Made by a program: the position numbers and the translations under genes
NCBI GenBank assembly: GCA_016873355.1
Contig: VGXK01000170.1
Span: 1-5,311, forward strand
Length of the DNA stretch: 5,311 nucleotides
From: Phycisphaerae bacterium
GTDB taxonomy: Bacteria > Planctomycetota > Phycisphaerae > Phycisphaerales > SM1A02
Direction of reading: 5' to 3'
Shown: in pieces, positions 4,963 through 5,311 of the stretch
Position numbering within the stretch: position 1 is the first letter of the stretch
Layout of the letters: each line of letters begins with the position of its first letter
Notes under the pieces: model-generated
Database searches by the model: none
Told to the model about the DNA's origin: nothing
What the model saw: the letters and a program-made list of their open reading frames with translations, nothing else

Positions 4963-5311
4963 TCACACCTTGGCGCCGCCACGGTCGAGCAGCGCCGACA
5001 GCGAGTGCACGCCTCGACTGCGGTACTCCTCCGCGAGCCGGTCGACGAACTCGGAGAAGTCGATGGCGCCCGCGTTCTCCACGCGGCCTCGCACCCGCAC
5101 GCTCACCTTGCGCTCCTCGGCGTCGCGCGGCCCCACGATCGCCATGTACGGCACGCGATCCTCCGCCGCGGCGCGGATGCGTCCTTGGATGCGGTCGCTG
5201 CCCGCGTCGATTCCCGCGCGGAGTCCCTGCGCCTTGAGGGACGCCTGCAACTCCCGCGCATACGACTCGCTCTTCTCGCTGATCGGCAGCACGCGCACCT
5301 GCTCGGGCGAG
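4963..5311 (-). CDS. thrS: Threonyl-tRNA synthetase, C-terminal 115 residues (runs off the window)
   Basis: ThrS charges tRNA-Thr with threonine. Only the C-terminal anticodon-binding domain is present, an alpha/beta domain shared by class IIa synthetases. Visible blocks are SPEQVRVLPISEKSESYA at the window edge, LKAQGLRAGIDAGSDRIQGR, AEDRVPYMAIVGPRDAE, and KVSVRVRG followed by DFSEFVDRLAEEYRS. The catalytic core and editing domain lie outside. The domain alone could also suggest ProS or HisS, but VPYMAIVG with KVSVR and the neighbouring infC favour ThrS, since thrS-infC is a widely conserved pair. The C-terminus runs somewhat past the domain (HSLSALLDRGGAKV). The stop is TGA at 4965-4963. 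The codon phase at the window edge leaves one base (5311) of a split codon. Confidence 0.9.
   Translation of the reverse strand, partial: SPEQVRVLPISEKSESYARELQASLKAQGLRAGIDAGSDRIQGRIRAAAEDRVPYMAIVGPRDAEERKVSVRVRGRVENAGAIDFSEFVDRLAEEYRSRGVHSLSALLDRGGAKV

Noticed and set aside
4751..4966. 71-residue minus-strand frame whose GTG overlaps the thrS stop as GTGA
   Set aside because: The overlap mimics the arg junctions, but the only AAGG is directly against the GTG, the product is Arg/Ser/Pro-rich with no recognisable pattern, and the frame runs through hairpins and the promoter candidate.
1..5311. CRISPR array, tRNA, rRNA or insertion sequence
   Set aside because: No regularly spaced repeats, cloverleaf, rRNA-like segment, transposase or terminal inverted repeats were seen.

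Overview
This high-GC window reads as a compact bacterial chromosomal segment with every recognisable gene on the minus strand. Reading in the direction of transcription (high to low coordinates), the order is thrS (3' end only), a 363-base leader or intergenic region, infC, argR, argC, argB, argF and argG (5' end only). The long plus-strand open frames are shadows of these genes, as expected at this GC content. The organism is probably a planctomycete-like, or at least a deep non-model, high-GC bacterium. That inference rests on the style of IF-3 (RINDRIRISPIRLID near its start), the SLRTR variant in ornithine carbamoyltransferase, and the gene order. It comes from remembered family sequences and is not a computed placement.

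Region 1 (about 3817-5311) is the translation block. ThrS is followed by a long leader that holds a weak promoter candidate, three perfect or near-perfect inverted repeats, and a strong Shine-Dalgarno sequence. That Shine-Dalgarno is spaced ideally for an ATT start codon of infC. An AUU start is the known device by which IF-3 limits its own synthesis in E. coli. The IF-3 core is complete and carries an added Ser/Ala/Gly/Pro-rich C-terminal tail of about 65 residues.

Region 2 (1-3814) is an arginine-biosynthesis block, argR-argC-argB-argF-argG. Immediately after the infC stop codon lies a sigma70-like promoter (TTGACT, 18 bases, CATAAT). Its -10 hexamer sits inside an ARG-box-like palindrome, and its predicted transcription start falls at the third of three in-frame argR ATGs. 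The simplest reading is that ArgR represses itself together with the whole cluster. The first genes are tightly coupled: argR/argC and argC/argB each overlap by GTGA, argB/argF overlap by 17 bases, and argF/argG are 25 bases apart.

ArgC and ArgB carry out the reduction and phosphorylation steps of the acetylated part of the pathway. ArgF converts ornithine to citrulline, and ArgG converts citrulline to argininosuccinate. ArgA/ArgJ, ArgD and ArgH are not in the window. ArgB looks like the arginine-insensitive E. coli type, which would leave ArgR as an important control point. The genes usually found after infC (rpmI, rplT) are absent, and the arg cluster occupies their place.
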